Assembly: GCA_029866325.1 (NCBI GenBank)
Contig: JARWZO010000032.1
Coordinates: forward strand, 45,361 to 109,360
DNA length: 64,000 nt
Direction of reading: 5' to 3'
Origin: Fluviicola sp.
GTDB lineage: Bacteria; Bacteroidota; Bacteroidia; Flavobacteriales_D; Crocinitomicaceae
The position numbers and the translations under genes were made by a program. Below the pieces are notes generated by a model, which was not told the origin of the DNA, did no database searches, and worked only from the letters and a program-made list of their open reading frames with translations. This document shows positions 44,727-52,882 of the stretch, piece by piece (within the stretch, counting starts at the first letter, position 1; each line of letters begins with the position of its first letter).

Positions 44727-44891
44727 ATCAGTTGGTTTTTGAGGGCTAAAAAAACGGAATTTTTTGCAGCTTCTGACATGTTTAACAAATATTGACTCCG
44801 AGGTCTGTCTAGCTCCCCAGTTCCCTGCATTGAGCGAAACGAAGTGAAGTCGAAATCCTAGTTCCCTTTTTCCTAATTCCCCTAGTTTCAT

Positions 44892-44899
44892 TACCTTTG
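44892..44899 (+). promoter_or_regulatory. valS -7 box
   Basis: TACCTTTG fits TAnnTTTG and lies 32 bases before the valS ATG. Between it and the M61 gene is a 160-base non-coding stretch with imperfect direct repeats of 'ctagttccc/cctaattcccc' and the motif 'gagcgaaacgaagtgaag'. Confidence 0.65.
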
Positions 44900-44931
44900 T
44901 CGCTTACTTAATAAAAAACAAGTTTAACAAC

Positions 44932-47562
44932 ATGGAAATTCCAAAAACGTATGATCCCCGTTCAGCAGAAGAACGTTGGTATAGTCACTGGATGACTAAG
45001 GGTTACTTTCATTCCGAACCAGATGATCGTGAGCCGTTTACCGTCGTCATTCCGCCGCCAAACGTCACGGGAGTCTTGCACATGGGACACATGTTGAACA
45101 ATACCATACAAGATGTATTGGTTCGCAAAGCCCGCATGGAAGGCAAAAATGCCTGCTGGGTTCCCGGTACCGATCACGCGTCCATTGCAACCGAAGCAAA
45201 GGTGGTGCAGAAACTGCGTCAGGAAGGCATTAAAAAGTCTGACCTTTCGCGCGATGAGTTCCTGAAACACGCCTTCGACTGGAAAGAAAAGTACGGTGGC
45301 GTTATTTTACAGCAATTGAAAAAACTCGGTGCTTCTTGCGATTGGGAGCGCACGGCCTTTACCATGGATCCGGATTATTCCGATTCGGTAATCAACGTGT
45401 TCATCGATTTGTACAACAAAGGAAAGATTTACCGCGGCGTTCGCATGATCAACTGGGATCCAGAAGCACGTACTGCGCTTTCTGACGAAGAGGTAATTTA
45501 CAAGGAAGTCAATTCAAAACTCTTCCATGTACGCTATAAAATTGCAGGTTCCGACGATCAGTGGCTGACCATTGCGACTACGCGACCTGAAACCATTTTG
45601 GGAGATTCCGCTATTTGTGTGCATCCTGACGATCCGCGCTACAAACACCTGCACGGAAAGTTTGCCATTGTACCGATTGCCAATCGCACCGTTCCGATCA
45701 TTACCGACGAATACGTTGAAATGGAATTCGGAACAGGTTGTTTGAAGGTAACGCCTGCGCATGATGTGAATGACTATGAATTGGGCAAAAAGCACGATTT
45801 AGAAACCATTGATATTTTCCACGATAACGGAATTGTGAACGAAAACGGCTTGCATTACGCAGGAAAAGATCGTTTCGATGTGCGTAAAGAAATCGCCAAA
45901 GAACTCGATGATAAAGGTTATTTGGTGAAGGTAGAAGACCACATCAACAAAGTTGGTTTTTCTGAGCGCACCGATTCTGTAATCGAACCGCGATTGTCGT
46001 TGCAATGGTTTGTTTCCATGAAAGAATTGGCTGCTCCAGCGTTGGAGAACGTGATGAACGGAAACATTAAATTTCACCCGGACAAGTACAAAAACACGTA
46101 CCGTCACTGGATGGAAAATGTGAAAGATTGGTGCGTTTCGCGTCAGTTGTGGTGGGGACATCGCATTCCGGCTTATTATTACGGCGATGGCGAATTTGAT
46201 TTTGTTGTAGCGAAATCAGCCGAAGAAGCCTTGATTGCTGCAAAGAAAAAATCAGGCAACAATGGTTTGACAACAGCTGATTTGAGACAAGACGAAGACG
46301 TATTTGACACTTGGTTCTCTGCTTGGTTGTGGCCGATTTCGGTTTTCAAAGGATTGACAGAACCAGGCAATGCCGAGATCAAGTATTATTACCCGACCAA
46401 TGATTTGGTTACGGCTCCTGAAATCATGTTTTTCTGGGTAGCGCGTATGATCATCGCGGGTTACGAGTACATGGGCGAATTGCCGTTCAAGAACGTATAT
46501 TATACCGGAATCGTTCGCGATAAATTGGGTCGTAAGATGTCGAAATCGTTGGGGAATTCTCCTGATCCGATTGACTTGATTGAGAAATACGGTGCCGATG
46601 GTGTGCGCATGGGAATCTTGATTTCCTCACCTGCCGGAAACGATTTACCGTTCGACAGCAGTCAGTGTGAACAAGGACGTAATTTCACCAACAAAGTGTG
46701 GAACGCCTTCCGTTTGGTGACAGGCTGGGAAGTTCGACCGATCGAGCAACCGAAATCGTCGCAAAAAGCCATTGAATGGTTCGAAGCGCGCTTCAATCAG
46801 GAATTGGCCAACATCAATGAACTGATGGATAAATTCAAAATCAGTGAAGCATTGATGGCGATTTACAAACTCGTTTGGGATGATTTCTGCGCTTGGTACT
46901 TGGAAATGATCAAACCGGGCTACGAACAACCGATTGATCAGGCAACCTTGGATCAAACGATAGTGTTCTTCGAACAATTATTGTCGTTGATGCAGCCGTT
47001 TACGCCGTTTGTAGCCGAAGAAATTTGGCACTTATTGCGCGAACGCAAAGACGGAGACGACATCATCATTGCGCCATGGCCGAAAGTGAAAACCGTTGAC
47101 CAAGCCGTATTGAAACAATTTACGGTAGCCGAAGAAGTGATCATCAATATTCGCAACGTTCGCAAGAAAAACAACATCGCCAATAAAGTGCGCATTGACT
47201 TATTTGTGAAGAAAAATGCGGAGTTAGACACTGCTTTTGATTCGGTGATCGTGAAAATGGGGAACCTTTCTCAGATGGAATACACCACTGAAAAAATCGG
47301 TAATGCCAATTCATTCTTGGTAAACTCCAACGAGTTCTTTGTACCGTTTGGCGAATTGGTAGACGTGGAAGCAGAGAAAAGCAAAGCCGAAGAAGAATTG
47401 TCTTACGTGAAAGGCTTTTTGAACAGCGTTCAGAAGAAACTGCAAAACGAAAAATTCGTAGCCGGCGCTCCCGAGCAAGTCTTGGCCAGCGAACGCAAAA
47501 AAGAGGCTGATGCTTTGCAGAAAATCGCGGTGTTGGAAGAAAAGCTCGCAGGATTGAATTGA
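44932..47562 (+). CDS. valS: Valyl-tRNA synthetase
   Basis: An 876-residue class I tRNA synthetase. The HIGH-type motif is HMGH at residues 50-53 ('[20 protein letters not shown]'). The KMSKS loop is '[18 protein letters not shown]' (K535). Between them the editing domain carries '[20 protein letters not shown]' and '[14 protein letters not shown]'. The anticodon-binding region and a C-terminal coiled coil ('[17 protein letters not shown]') complete the family's normal architecture. It is intact and terminated by a strong hairpin. Confidence 0.97.
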   Translation: MEIPKTYDPRSAEERWYSHWMTKGYFHSEPDDREPFTVVIPPPNVTGVLHMGHMLNNTIQDVLVRKARMEGKNACWVPGTDHASIATEAKVVQKLRQEGIKKSDLSRDEFLKHAFDWKEKYGGVILQQLKKLGASCDWERTAFTMDPDYSDSVINVFIDLYNKGKIYRGVRMINWDPEARTALSDEEVIYKEVNSKLFHVRYKIAGSDDQWLTIATTRPETILGDSAICVHPDDPRYKHLHGKFAIVPIANRTVPIITDEYVEMEFGTGCLKVTPAHDVNDYELGKKHDLETIDIFHDNGIVNENGLHYAGKDRFDVRKEIAKELDDKGYLVKVEDHINKVGFSERTDSVIEPRLSLQWFVSMKELAAPALENVMNGNIKFHPDKYKNTYRHWMENVKDWCVSRQLWWGHRIPAYYYGDGEFDFVVAKSAEEALIAAKKKSGNNGLTTADLRQDEDVFDTWFSAWLWPISVFKGLTEPGNAEIKYYYPTNDLVTAPEIMFFWVARMIIAGYEYMGELPFKNVYYTGIVRDKLGRKMSKSLGNSPDPIDLIEKYGADGVRMGILISSPAGNDLPFDSSQCEQGRNFTNKVWNAFRLVTGWEVRPIEQPKSSQKAIEWFEARFNQELANINELMDKFKISEALMAIYKLVWDDFCAWYLEMIKPGYEQPIDQATLDQTIVFFEQLLSLMQPFTPFVAEEIWHLLRERKDGDDIIIAPWPKVKTVDQAVLKQFTVAEEVIINIRNVRKKNNIANKVRIDLFVKKNAELDTAFDSVIVKMGNLSQMEYTTEKIGNANSFLVNSNEFFVPFGELVDVEAEKSKAEEELSYVKGFLNSVQKKLQNEKFVAGAPEQVLASERKKEADALQKIAVLEEKLAGLN

Positions 47563-47590
47563 TTTACTGTTTACCAGTGTAAATAACACA

Positions 47591-47619
47591 GGCACGAAAT
47601 GCGTTTCGTGCCTTTTTTT
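47591..47619 (+). terminator. Rho-independent terminator of valS
   Basis: GGCACGAAA / TTTCGTGCC forms a perfect 9-bp stem with a 4-base loop, followed by seven Ts. Confidence 0.9.
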
Positions 47620-47620
47620 A

Positions 47621-47748
47621 TCCCACAGATTCACAGATTTTAGCTCGGCTAATGCTTACGCTGAAGCTTCAGCAAAGGCGCAACGCACTCGCCTCAAATG
47701 CAATAAGCGCTGCCGTTAGGAGCGCAAAAAATCCGTGCATCTGTGGGA
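47621..47748. repeat. 128-bp element with 21-bp imperfect terminal inverted repeats
   Basis: TCCCACAGATTCACAGATTT (from 47621) matches the reverse complement of the end at 47728-47748 at 19 of 21 positions. The interior contains 'gctgaagcttcagc'-type palindromic sequence and no gene. It abuts the valS terminator. It resembles the element at 53794-54039, which also has 'aaagcttcggtgaaagcg'. Confidence 0.65.
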
Positions 47749-47795
47749 AAACATCTTTGGAAAAACAATTTATTCCTGTAAATATTCCGCAAACG

Positions 47796-47840
47796 AAAAA
47801 AGCCGTAGTCTCGGAATATCCCGGTACTACGGCTTTTTTT
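47796..47840. terminator. Bidirectional terminator
   Basis: AAAAAAGCCGTAGT (47796-47809) pairs perfectly with ACTACGGCTTTTTT (47826-47839), so a U-tract is present in both directions. It serves the minus-strand gene ending at 47868 and insulates valS. Confidence 0.85.
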
Positions 47841-47867
47841 ACGGATCAATTTATGATATAGAAGAGA

Positions 47868-48215
47868 CTAACAACTCGTTCGTGCCGAAACATACATCGA
47901 ATAAAAATCGCGGTGTTCTGCCCGAAGGAACTTCACAAAGCTATCAATGCTGGTGCGCAGCAACGCGTCGATCTCAAACAAGAGTTTACGAATGTGCTCA
48001 CCAACGAGTGCTTTGTTTTGGCGTTTACCGACCTCGCGTGCCAACGGATCGGCGGCGGTTTCGTCGGTCAACAAATCCAATTGCGCCACTTTTACGGCAA
48101 AGCGCGAAAAGGCACTTCCAAACTCAGGCAATGCGTTCCATTCCCCGTGATGCTGTAGGCAAACGATCTCAACCGCTTTGTACATGTCTAGTTTTGTTGC
48201 TGCTTGCGTATCCAT
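47868..48215 (-). CDS. Small helical protein of unknown function
   Basis: A 115-residue protein with no signal peptide and four probable amphipathic helices ('TKLDMYKAVEIVCLQHHGEW', 'AFSRFAVKVAQLDLL', 'IRKLLFEIDALLRTSI', 'SFVKFLRAEHRDFYSMY'), ending 'SARTSC'. From memory, longer Bacteroidota proteins of about 200 residues share the N-terminal 'TKLEMY..E.V' and the terminal 'F...Y..ART' pattern, so this one may be a version shortened in the middle; that comparison needs checking. A perfect bidirectional terminator follows. Two palindromes (48406-48443) lie about 200 bases upstream. Confidence 0.65.
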   Translation of the reverse strand: MDTQAATKLDMYKAVEIVCLQHHGEWNALPEFGSAFSRFAVKVAQLDLLTDETAADPLAREVGKRQNKALVGEHIRKLLFEIDALLRTSIDSFVKFLRAEHRDFYSMYVSARTSC

Positions 48216-48405
48216 GGCGTTCTGTATTTAGTAGAAGACAACTTCGCCTTCCTATTGACAATAACGCCATTAATTGCCAAAAGTTGTAACGAAAACAGTC
48301 ACAAAAACCCGAACTGTTGGAATCATAAATTAAACGGTAAGCTTTGGGCTGTGAAGTGGAAAAATTAACGTTTGGGGTGCTAGAAACAAGAATAGCGCTG
48401 CTTTT

Positions 48406-48443
48406 TGCGGTAAACCGCAGTGAAAATACCGTATTTATACGGT
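48406..48443. repeat. Pair of adjacent palindromes, possible regulator sites
   Basis: TGCGGT-AA-ACCGCA (48406-48419) and ACCGTA-TTTA-TACGGT (48428-48443) lie eight bases apart in the 355-base gap between the small helical protein and the DGQHR operon. Both are built from CGGTA/TACCG half-sites. The rest of the gap is G/A-rich and AT-rich sequence with no gene. Confidence 0.55.
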
Positions 48444-48570
48444 TGTGGGGGTGGTGGGGAATGGGTAGGTTTGGCGCGAGAAAACGAACAAAGCAGTTAC
48501 GGCTTGGGATGAGGTAAAGGGATTGGTGGTTTTGTTAATTTTTTAGTTATCTGAAATTAAAATTACATAG

Positions 48571-49167
48571 ATGAAAAATATTCTGAAATTAATTAGTGAC
48601 CCGTACAAAGTGATTCTCGAAAAAAAAAGCGAATACATCATTTGGTTTCTTTTTACAATAGTTACTGGTCAAATCGGGATAATTGCAAATTATATTGTTA
48701 GAAGTTATACACATTCAACATCTTTTGCTGAGTCAATTCATATTGATTCACTTAACGGTAGTTTTTACACATTTTCAATCGCATTAGTTGCATCTATTCT
48801 TGGTCCATTGTTTATTAATTTCATTAATTCGAAGGCGCTCGCTTTTAGGACATTAAAAACCTTTACTATTATCATTGCAATTTTTTTTCTTTTCATTGCT
48901 GGGGTAATATACTCAGCAATACAATCAAGAACTGAACAAGAAACATTACATGCCCAAGCATCATTTGATTGGACTCAATTTATAATTTTTGTCTTTTCAA
49001 TATTTTTTGTCTCTTATGGGTATTGCATATTGGGATTGGAAAGAAGTAATCATAATTTTGATGATATTGATGATCCGCTTTTTAGTGAAAAAGATGATGA
49101 AAAAGTTGAAGATGTTATAGAAGAGGGAAGAAAAATCAAACACGACGCAAACGGAATTGAATTATGA
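48571..49167 (+). CDS. Four-helix membrane protein, partner of the DGQHR protein
   Basis: A 198-residue protein with four hydrophobic segments ('IIWFLFTIVTGQIGIIANYI', 'FYTFSIALVASILGPLFIN', 'FTIIIAIFFLFIAGVIYS', 'FIIFVFSIFFVSYGYCILG'). A long soluble stretch lies between helices 1 and 2, and a strongly acidic cytoplasmic tail ends it ('DDIDDPLFSEKDDEKVEDV'). I recognise no family. It overlaps the DGQHR gene by four bases (ATGA), so the two products are made together. Base composition is visibly more AT-rich than valS or the rel region, which suggests acquisition. The promoter is weak by eye (TTG-N22-TATCTGAA). Confidence 0.8.
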   Translation: MKNILKLISDPYKVILEKKSEYIIWFLFTIVTGQIGIIANYIVRSYTHSTSFAESIHIDSLNGSFYTFSIALVASILGPLFINFINSKALAFRTLKTFTIIIAIFFLFIAGVIYSAIQSRTEQETLHAQASFDWTQFIIFVFSIFFVSYGYCILGLERSNHNFDDIDDPLFSEKDDEKVEDVIEEGRKIKHDANGIEL

Positions 49168-50213
49168 AAATTAATTATATTAAAGTTGAACAACCAATTG
49201 GTACATTCTATATTACTTCTATAGATGCGTCGACCTTATCTAAAATAGCGGTTGTAAATAGACGCGGTGAAAATCCAGATGCAGTGCAACGCGAACAATC
49301 GGACAAAAGAATAAAGGAGATTGCTAAATATTGCGGTGATAGTGATGCAACATTTCCAACCCCAATAATCATCGCAGTTGATGAAAATGCGAAGATTGAG
49401 CTAGATGATAACACCATCACTTTTGATGATAATTCGATTCTGGGGGAAGTTATAGATGGTCAGCATCGTCTTGAAGGAATTAAATCCTCTAATTACATAA
49501 GTAAGTTTGAACTTCCAGTCGTTTTAATGTTCAATTTATATCCAGAAGAAAAAGCTTATGTTTTTTCAATCATAAATAGTAAACAAACTCGTGTAAATAT
49601 GTCATTGATTTATGACTTATTTGCGTTATCAAATCATCGAAGCCCTTTTAAAACTTGCCATGAAACGGCTAGAGCCTTGAATAAGGAACAAGATTCTCCA
49701 TTTCATAATAGACTAAAAATGTTAGGGAAGAAATCAGAAGGTCAAGCTTTAGCTTCCCTATCTCAAGGAACATTTATAAAATATATGCTTGAGTTGATTT
49801 CAAAAAACCCTGATGATGATATGCGAAGGCTTAAGCTTGGAGAATCGCTTGAGATCGATAACCGTTGTGTACTAAGAAATTATTTTATTGAAGAAAATGA
49901 TTCTGTGATTTATAAAATTCTATTCAATTTATTTTCTGGAGTTAGAGATGCATTTTATGATGAATGGAACGATCCTGATAACTTCATTATTTCAAAATCA
50001 ATTGGATTTGGAGCTGTTATAAAAGCATTCCCAGAAATATATGAGAAAGGTGTATCTGCAAATAAATTAAGTCGAGAATTTTTTGGAGATGTATTTAAGA
50101 CTTTTAAAGACTTTCTTGAGAGTAATGAAATTACGATTACTTCTGAACATTTTGGATCTAATGAACAAGCTAGAACAAAGCTAGCAGGCTTGATCAAGGA
50201 TTCATTGAAGTAA
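49164..50213 (+). CDS. DGQHR domain protein (DndB-like)
   Basis: A 349-residue protein with the family-defining motif 'EVIDGQHRLEGI' (DGQHR at residues 98-102). Upstream blocks are 'KRIKEIAKYCGDSDATFPTP' and 'IIIAVDENAKIEL', and downstream 'LPVVLMFNLYPEEKAYVFSI', 'INSKQTRVNMSLIYDLFAL'. DGQHR proteins include DndB, the regulator of DNA phosphorothioation, and many standalone members with a ParB-like fold, often in mobile or defence contexts. No dndCDE or other modification gene is in the window. Its tight coupling to a 4-TM protein is unusual in my knowledge. AT-rich codon use matches its partner. Confidence 0.88.
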   Translation: MKINYIKVEQPIGTFYITSIDASTLSKIAVVNRRGENPDAVQREQSDKRIKEIAKYCGDSDATFPTPIIIAVDENAKIELDDNTITFDDNSILGEVIDGQHRLEGIKSSNYISKFELPVVLMFNLYPEEKAYVFSIINSKQTRVNMSLIYDLFALSNHRSPFKTCHETARALNKEQDSPFHNRLKMLGKKSEGQALASLSQGTFIKYMLELISKNPDDDMRRLKLGESLEIDNRCVLRNYFIEENDSVIYKILFNLFSGVRDAFYDEWNDPDNFIISKSIGFGAVIKAFPEIYEKGVSANKLSREFFGDVFKTFKDFLESNEITITSEHFGSNEQARTKLAGLIKDSLK

Positions 50214-50523
50214 TGGCTAAAATTTCGATAGTTTGAATCGATAATGGGCCTCTTCGCAAAGTAACGAAATATTAAATAATACTCAACATCATTGTAATTT
50301 ACTAAGTGGAAAATTACCAAGAGACTTTCTATTAGAAACGCCTAAAAGATTCTTCACTAGAGGATTGACGTAACAATGATTATTTTACCGTTTCATATTC
50401 CTACAAAAGAATAACAAAATCATAGGAATGCAATTGGCAATTCATTAGGTTTAAAACGCTACCAAAAAACACTTCGTTTTTACGTGATATTATCATCAAC
50501 TGCAAAACAGATAAATATATAAA

Positions 50524-50586
50524 TTGATGGACATTAATCGTGTCTAACTTTGTGAACCCCCAATCCAACCATTTCCCTTATCTTTG
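50524..50586 (+). promoter_or_regulatory. Two possible promoters for the Fic gene
   Basis: One is TTG (50524-50526), 18 bases, TAACTTTG (50545-50552). The second -7 box is TATCTTTG (50579-50586), 21 bases before the GTG start at 50608. The remaining 300 bases between the DGQHR gene and here are AT-rich with nothing recognisable. Confidence 0.6.
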
Positions 50587-50607
50587 ATACTATCAAATGA
50601 TGCTATC

Positions 50608-51561
50608 GTGAAGCCTCCGTACGACATTACCCCGAAAATTCTCCAGCGAATCAGCTCCATTTCCATGAAGTTGGGTGAGGTCAATGCCAATTATTTGAAC
50701 AAACAATCGCCTCAACTGCGGAAGCAAAACAAAATCAAGACCATTCATTCATCCTTGAGCATAGAAGGAAACACACTTACGGAGGAACAAGTTTCGGCGG
50801 TTATTGATAACAAACGGGTCATTGGTCCACAGAAAGATGTGTTGGAAGTTATGAATGCGTTGAAGGTTTACGACGCAATAACGAAACTAGTTCCGGATTC
50901 CGGCAACTCATTTCTCAACGCGCATCAATTGCTGATGGAAGGATTGGTAACGGATGCGGGCAACTACAGAAAACAGGGCGTTGGTATTGTGCAAGGTTCG
51001 CAAGTGGCTCATGTAGCTCCACCTTTTGAAAATGTTCCGTTTTTGATGGAAGAATTGTTCGACTATTTAAAGAATCAAGATGAACTGACGCTGATTAAAA
51101 GTTGTGTGTTTCATTACGAAATGGAATTTATTCATCCGTTTATCGACGGAAACGGTCGGATGGGAAGGCTGTGGCAAACGGTCATTCTGATGAAAGAATT
51201 TCCTGTTTTTGAATTTCTGCCTTTCGAAACCTTGATTCACAAAACACAAGATGACTATTATAAAGCACTTGCTTTGAGTGACAAGGCCGGTAAATCAACC
51301 GTGTTTATTGAATACATGCTGGGCGTTATCGATCAATCTCTTGGGGAATTATTAGATTACAACAATCGCATCATGACCGATGTGGAACGCCTTGCTTATT
51401 TCCTACAATTCAATACGGCTGAGTTCAGTAGAAAAGATTACATGAATGTTTTTAAAGATCTTTCCACTTCAACTGCCAGCAGAGACCTGTTGAAAGGAAC
51501 GGAGTTGAAACTTATCGAGCGCATCGGAGATAAAAACAAATCTCGCTACCGATTGCTTTGA
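50608..51561 (+). CDS. Fic family protein (AMPylation-type, class II)
   Basis: A 317-residue protein starting 'MKPPYDITPKILQRI', the usual N-terminus of this group. The start is the GTG at 50608, because an upstream TTG at 50584 overlaps the -7 box. The active site 'HPFIDGNGRMGR' (residues 176-187) matches HPFxxGNGRxxR. An N-terminal inhibitory motif 'SLSIEGN' (S49 to N55) matches (S/T)xxxE(G/N), so the protein should be autoinhibited by E53. A C-terminal winged-helix-like region follows. Such proteins transfer AMP to hydroxyls of target proteins; the target is unknown. Confidence 0.92.
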   Translation: MKPPYDITPKILQRISSISMKLGEVNANYLNKQSPQLRKQNKIKTIHSSLSIEGNTLTEEQVSAVIDNKRVIGPQKDVLEVMNALKVYDAITKLVPDSGNSFLNAHQLLMEGLVTDAGNYRKQGVGIVQGSQVAHVAPPFENVPFLMEELFDYLKNQDELTLIKSCVFHYEMEFIHPFIDGNGRMGRLWQTVILMKEFPVFEFLPFETLIHKTQDDYYKALALSDKAGKSTVFIEYMLGVIDQSLGELLDYNNRIMTDVERLAYFLQFNTAEFSRKDYMNVFKDLSTSTASRDLLKGTELKLIERIGDKNKSRYRLL

Positions 51562-51581
51562 CTTTCAGAGTGCAATTTCAC

Positions 51582-52271
51582 CTACACCATCTCCGCCCAC
51601 ATCCGAACCAAGTTACTCCACGTCTGCAACACCAATTGCGTTTGCTCTCCCAGCGGATCACTCGCTGCCAGCGTTTCGTGTACTTGTTTTAAATCCCCGA
51701 GAATCTTGCGGTGTTCAGCCGAGCGGACCGAGCATTGAATCCAGGTTACGGCAACAGAACGAACGCCCGAAGTCACTTCATTGACACAATGCACGTATTG
51801 ACACGGATAAATCACGGCGGTTCCGGCTGCGGGTTTGTAGGCAACTTCGCCACCATCCGTTTGAATCACCAATTCACCGCCTTCGTAGGTAGAAGGATCG
51901 CTCAAAAAGATGGTCATCGCCAAATCGGTACGAATGGTTGGGTTTCCACCCATTAACGGACTGTCGACATGCCAGCCGTAGCTCATTCCTTCCAAACATT
52001 TACTGAACAAGAACGGATAAACTCGAGCGGCGTAAAACACCGTATTGAACTTGGGTTCTGAGCTGAGCGCGTTTCCGATCACTTGATACAATTGCGGTAA
52101 AACGGTTCTGTCGTTTAGATCGATCTGCAGATTGTTTTTGACCAATTTTGCGGCATCGGTGGCAGTCGTTTTCCCATCAATGTAAGGCGCATTCGTTAAG
52201 ATCTGATTAACAGTGTTGAGTTGTGATTCGTTTAAAAGCTGAATCTGATGAACGTATTGTGGCTGCTGCAT
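51582..52271 (-). CDS. PKHD-type Fe(II)/2-oxoglutarate hydroxylase (PiuC/YbiX-like)
   Basis: A 229-residue dioxygenase. The iron ligands are readable as the HxD of 'SYGWHVDSPLM'-like sequence, the distal His of 'YPCQYVHCVNEV', and the 2-oxoglutarate-binding Arg in 'SGVRSVAVTW'. The intervening 'FLSDPSTYEGGELVIQTDGG' is characteristic of the YbiX/PiuC family, which is linked to siderophore uptake in other bacteria; the substrate here is unknown. It converges on the Fic gene with 20 bases between stops. Confidence 0.9.
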   Translation of the reverse strand: MQQPQYVHQIQLLNESQLNTVNQILTNAPYIDGKTTATDAAKLVKNNLQIDLNDRTVLPQLYQVIGNALSSEPKFNTVFYAARVYPFLFSKCLEGMSYGWHVDSPLMGGNPTIRTDLAMTIFLSDPSTYEGGELVIQTDGGEVAYKPAAGTAVIYPCQYVHCVNEVTSGVRSVAVTWIQCSVRSAEHRKILGDLKQVHETLAASDPLGEQTQLVLQTWSNLVRMWAEMV

Positions 52272-52399
52272 GTTTTTAAAATAGGATGGTGCAAGCTAGT
52301 TAAAAAAAGAATGTGGTGGTGAAATTGTGGATGAAGATAAGATGGTTGTTAGCTCTAATTTTGCTTAAACTACTGGAAGTCAAATTGATGGGTGTTTTG

Positions 52400-52437
52400 G
52401 TGTTCGGGATATCCCGAACACCCGAACACCCGAACAC
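52400..52437. repeat. Perfect 22-bp palindrome followed by an 8-bp tandem repeat
   Basis: The 22 bases 52400-52421 are self-complementary (GTGTTCGGGAT on each half). The last 8 bases CCGAACAC are repeated three times in tandem (52414-52437). The palindrome core matches the hairpin at 24520-24561. It sits in the non-coding gap downstream of the duplicated OmpA tail. Confidence 0.75.
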
Positions 52438-52497
52438 CCAAATTCCCAAATTTCATTTCGGATTTCCAACGGAAAAATACAACCAACAGCCTCGCTT

Positions 52498-52545
52498 ATC
52501 CAAAATCTCGATCTCCACTCTCCGTTGCCATGGATAGAATAAATC
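52498..52545 (-). pseudogene. Orphan duplicate of the OmpA-family gene 3' end
   Basis: On the minus strand the frame reads 'DLFYPWQRRVEIEILDK', against 'DLFDPRHRRVEIEILEK' plus stop at the end of the OmpA gene (52883-53698). A 23-base block (52500-52522) is identical to 52890-52912, and similarity declines upstream. The stop codon has changed (TGA to CGA). There is no upstream domain, so it is only a gene tail. As 'RRVEIEI' is the conserved end of OmpA domains, it could also be the tail of a different lost OmpA paralog. Confidence 0.7.
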
Positions 52546-52565
52546 TCACTTAAAATTTTGACTAA

Positions 52566-52582
52566 ATACCAAGAATTGGTAT
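52566..52582. promoter_or_regulatory. Likely antitoxin operator
   Basis: ATACCAA-GAA-TTGGTAT is a perfect inverted repeat overlapping a -7-like TATATTCG (52580-52587), 22 bases before the antitoxin ATG. This position is usual for ParD autoregulation. Confidence 0.55.
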
Positions 52583-52603
52583 ATTCGGATAGATATCATT
52601 GTC

Positions 52604-52807
52604 ATGGCAAAAAACACTTTCATCATACATAATGACACCAGCATCAACTCCCAAGTCAAAACAAGTGAGTTTTCTTCGGACAGTAAAGCGATGAAAAAGA
52701 AGAGACTTATCAAACAGTTGATAAAAGGCGAAAAATCAGGCTTTGTAAAAGACTTCGATAAAGATTCGTTTTTAGACAAACTTCATGTAAACCATTCAAA
52801 AGAATGA
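52604..52807 (+). CDS. ParD-like antitoxin, possibly internally deleted
   Basis: A 67-residue protein beginning 'MAKNTFIIHNDTSINSQV' and ending 'LIKGEKSGFVKDFDKDSFLD', the toxin-neutralising tail typical of CC2985-type ParD antitoxins. Compared with remembered ParD sequences, the stretch between 'SSDSKAM' and 'KKKRLIKQ' lacks about 14 residues (the '..EVIRSALRLLEE' helix of the ribbon-helix-helix), which suggests an in-frame deletion that may impair DNA binding. The stop overlaps the toxin start (ATGA). Confidence 0.7.
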   Translation: MAKNTFIIHNDTSINSQVKTSEFSSDSKAMKKKRLIKQLIKGEKSGFVKDFDKDSFLDKLHVNHSKE

Positions 52808-52872
52808 TTTACCGCGTAAGTAAAGAAGCTGCGAATGACTTAGAGAAGATTTGGATGGATGCTTTCGAATAA
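52804..52872 (+). pseudogene. Truncated ParE/RelE-type toxin
   Basis: The frame MIYRVSKEAANDLEKIWMDA ends after 22 residues with TAA. The sequence is the start of a ParE toxin (normally about 95-100 residues: helix 'EA..DLE.IW'). The rest is missing, and the OmpA gene stop lies 11 bases downstream. Arrangement antitoxin-toxin with ATGA overlap is standard, so this is a dead toxin. Confidence 0.75.
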
Positions 52873-52882
52873 ACATTAGACT

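Noticed and set aside
47735..48289. Long plus-strand open frame across the small helical gene
   Set aside because: It starts inside the inverted-repeat element, reads through the bidirectional terminator and lies antisense to the better-supported minus-strand gene; composition is Cys/Arg-rich and not protein-like.
52414..52437. Possible CRISPR-like repeat
   Set aside because: Three 8-bp units without spacers; too short and contiguous to be a CRISPR array, and no cas gene is present.
52313..52537. 74-codon plus-strand frame near the palindrome and tandem repeat
   Set aside because: It runs through the palindrome, the CCGAACAC repeats and the antisense of the OmpA tail; no family features or ribosome-binding site.
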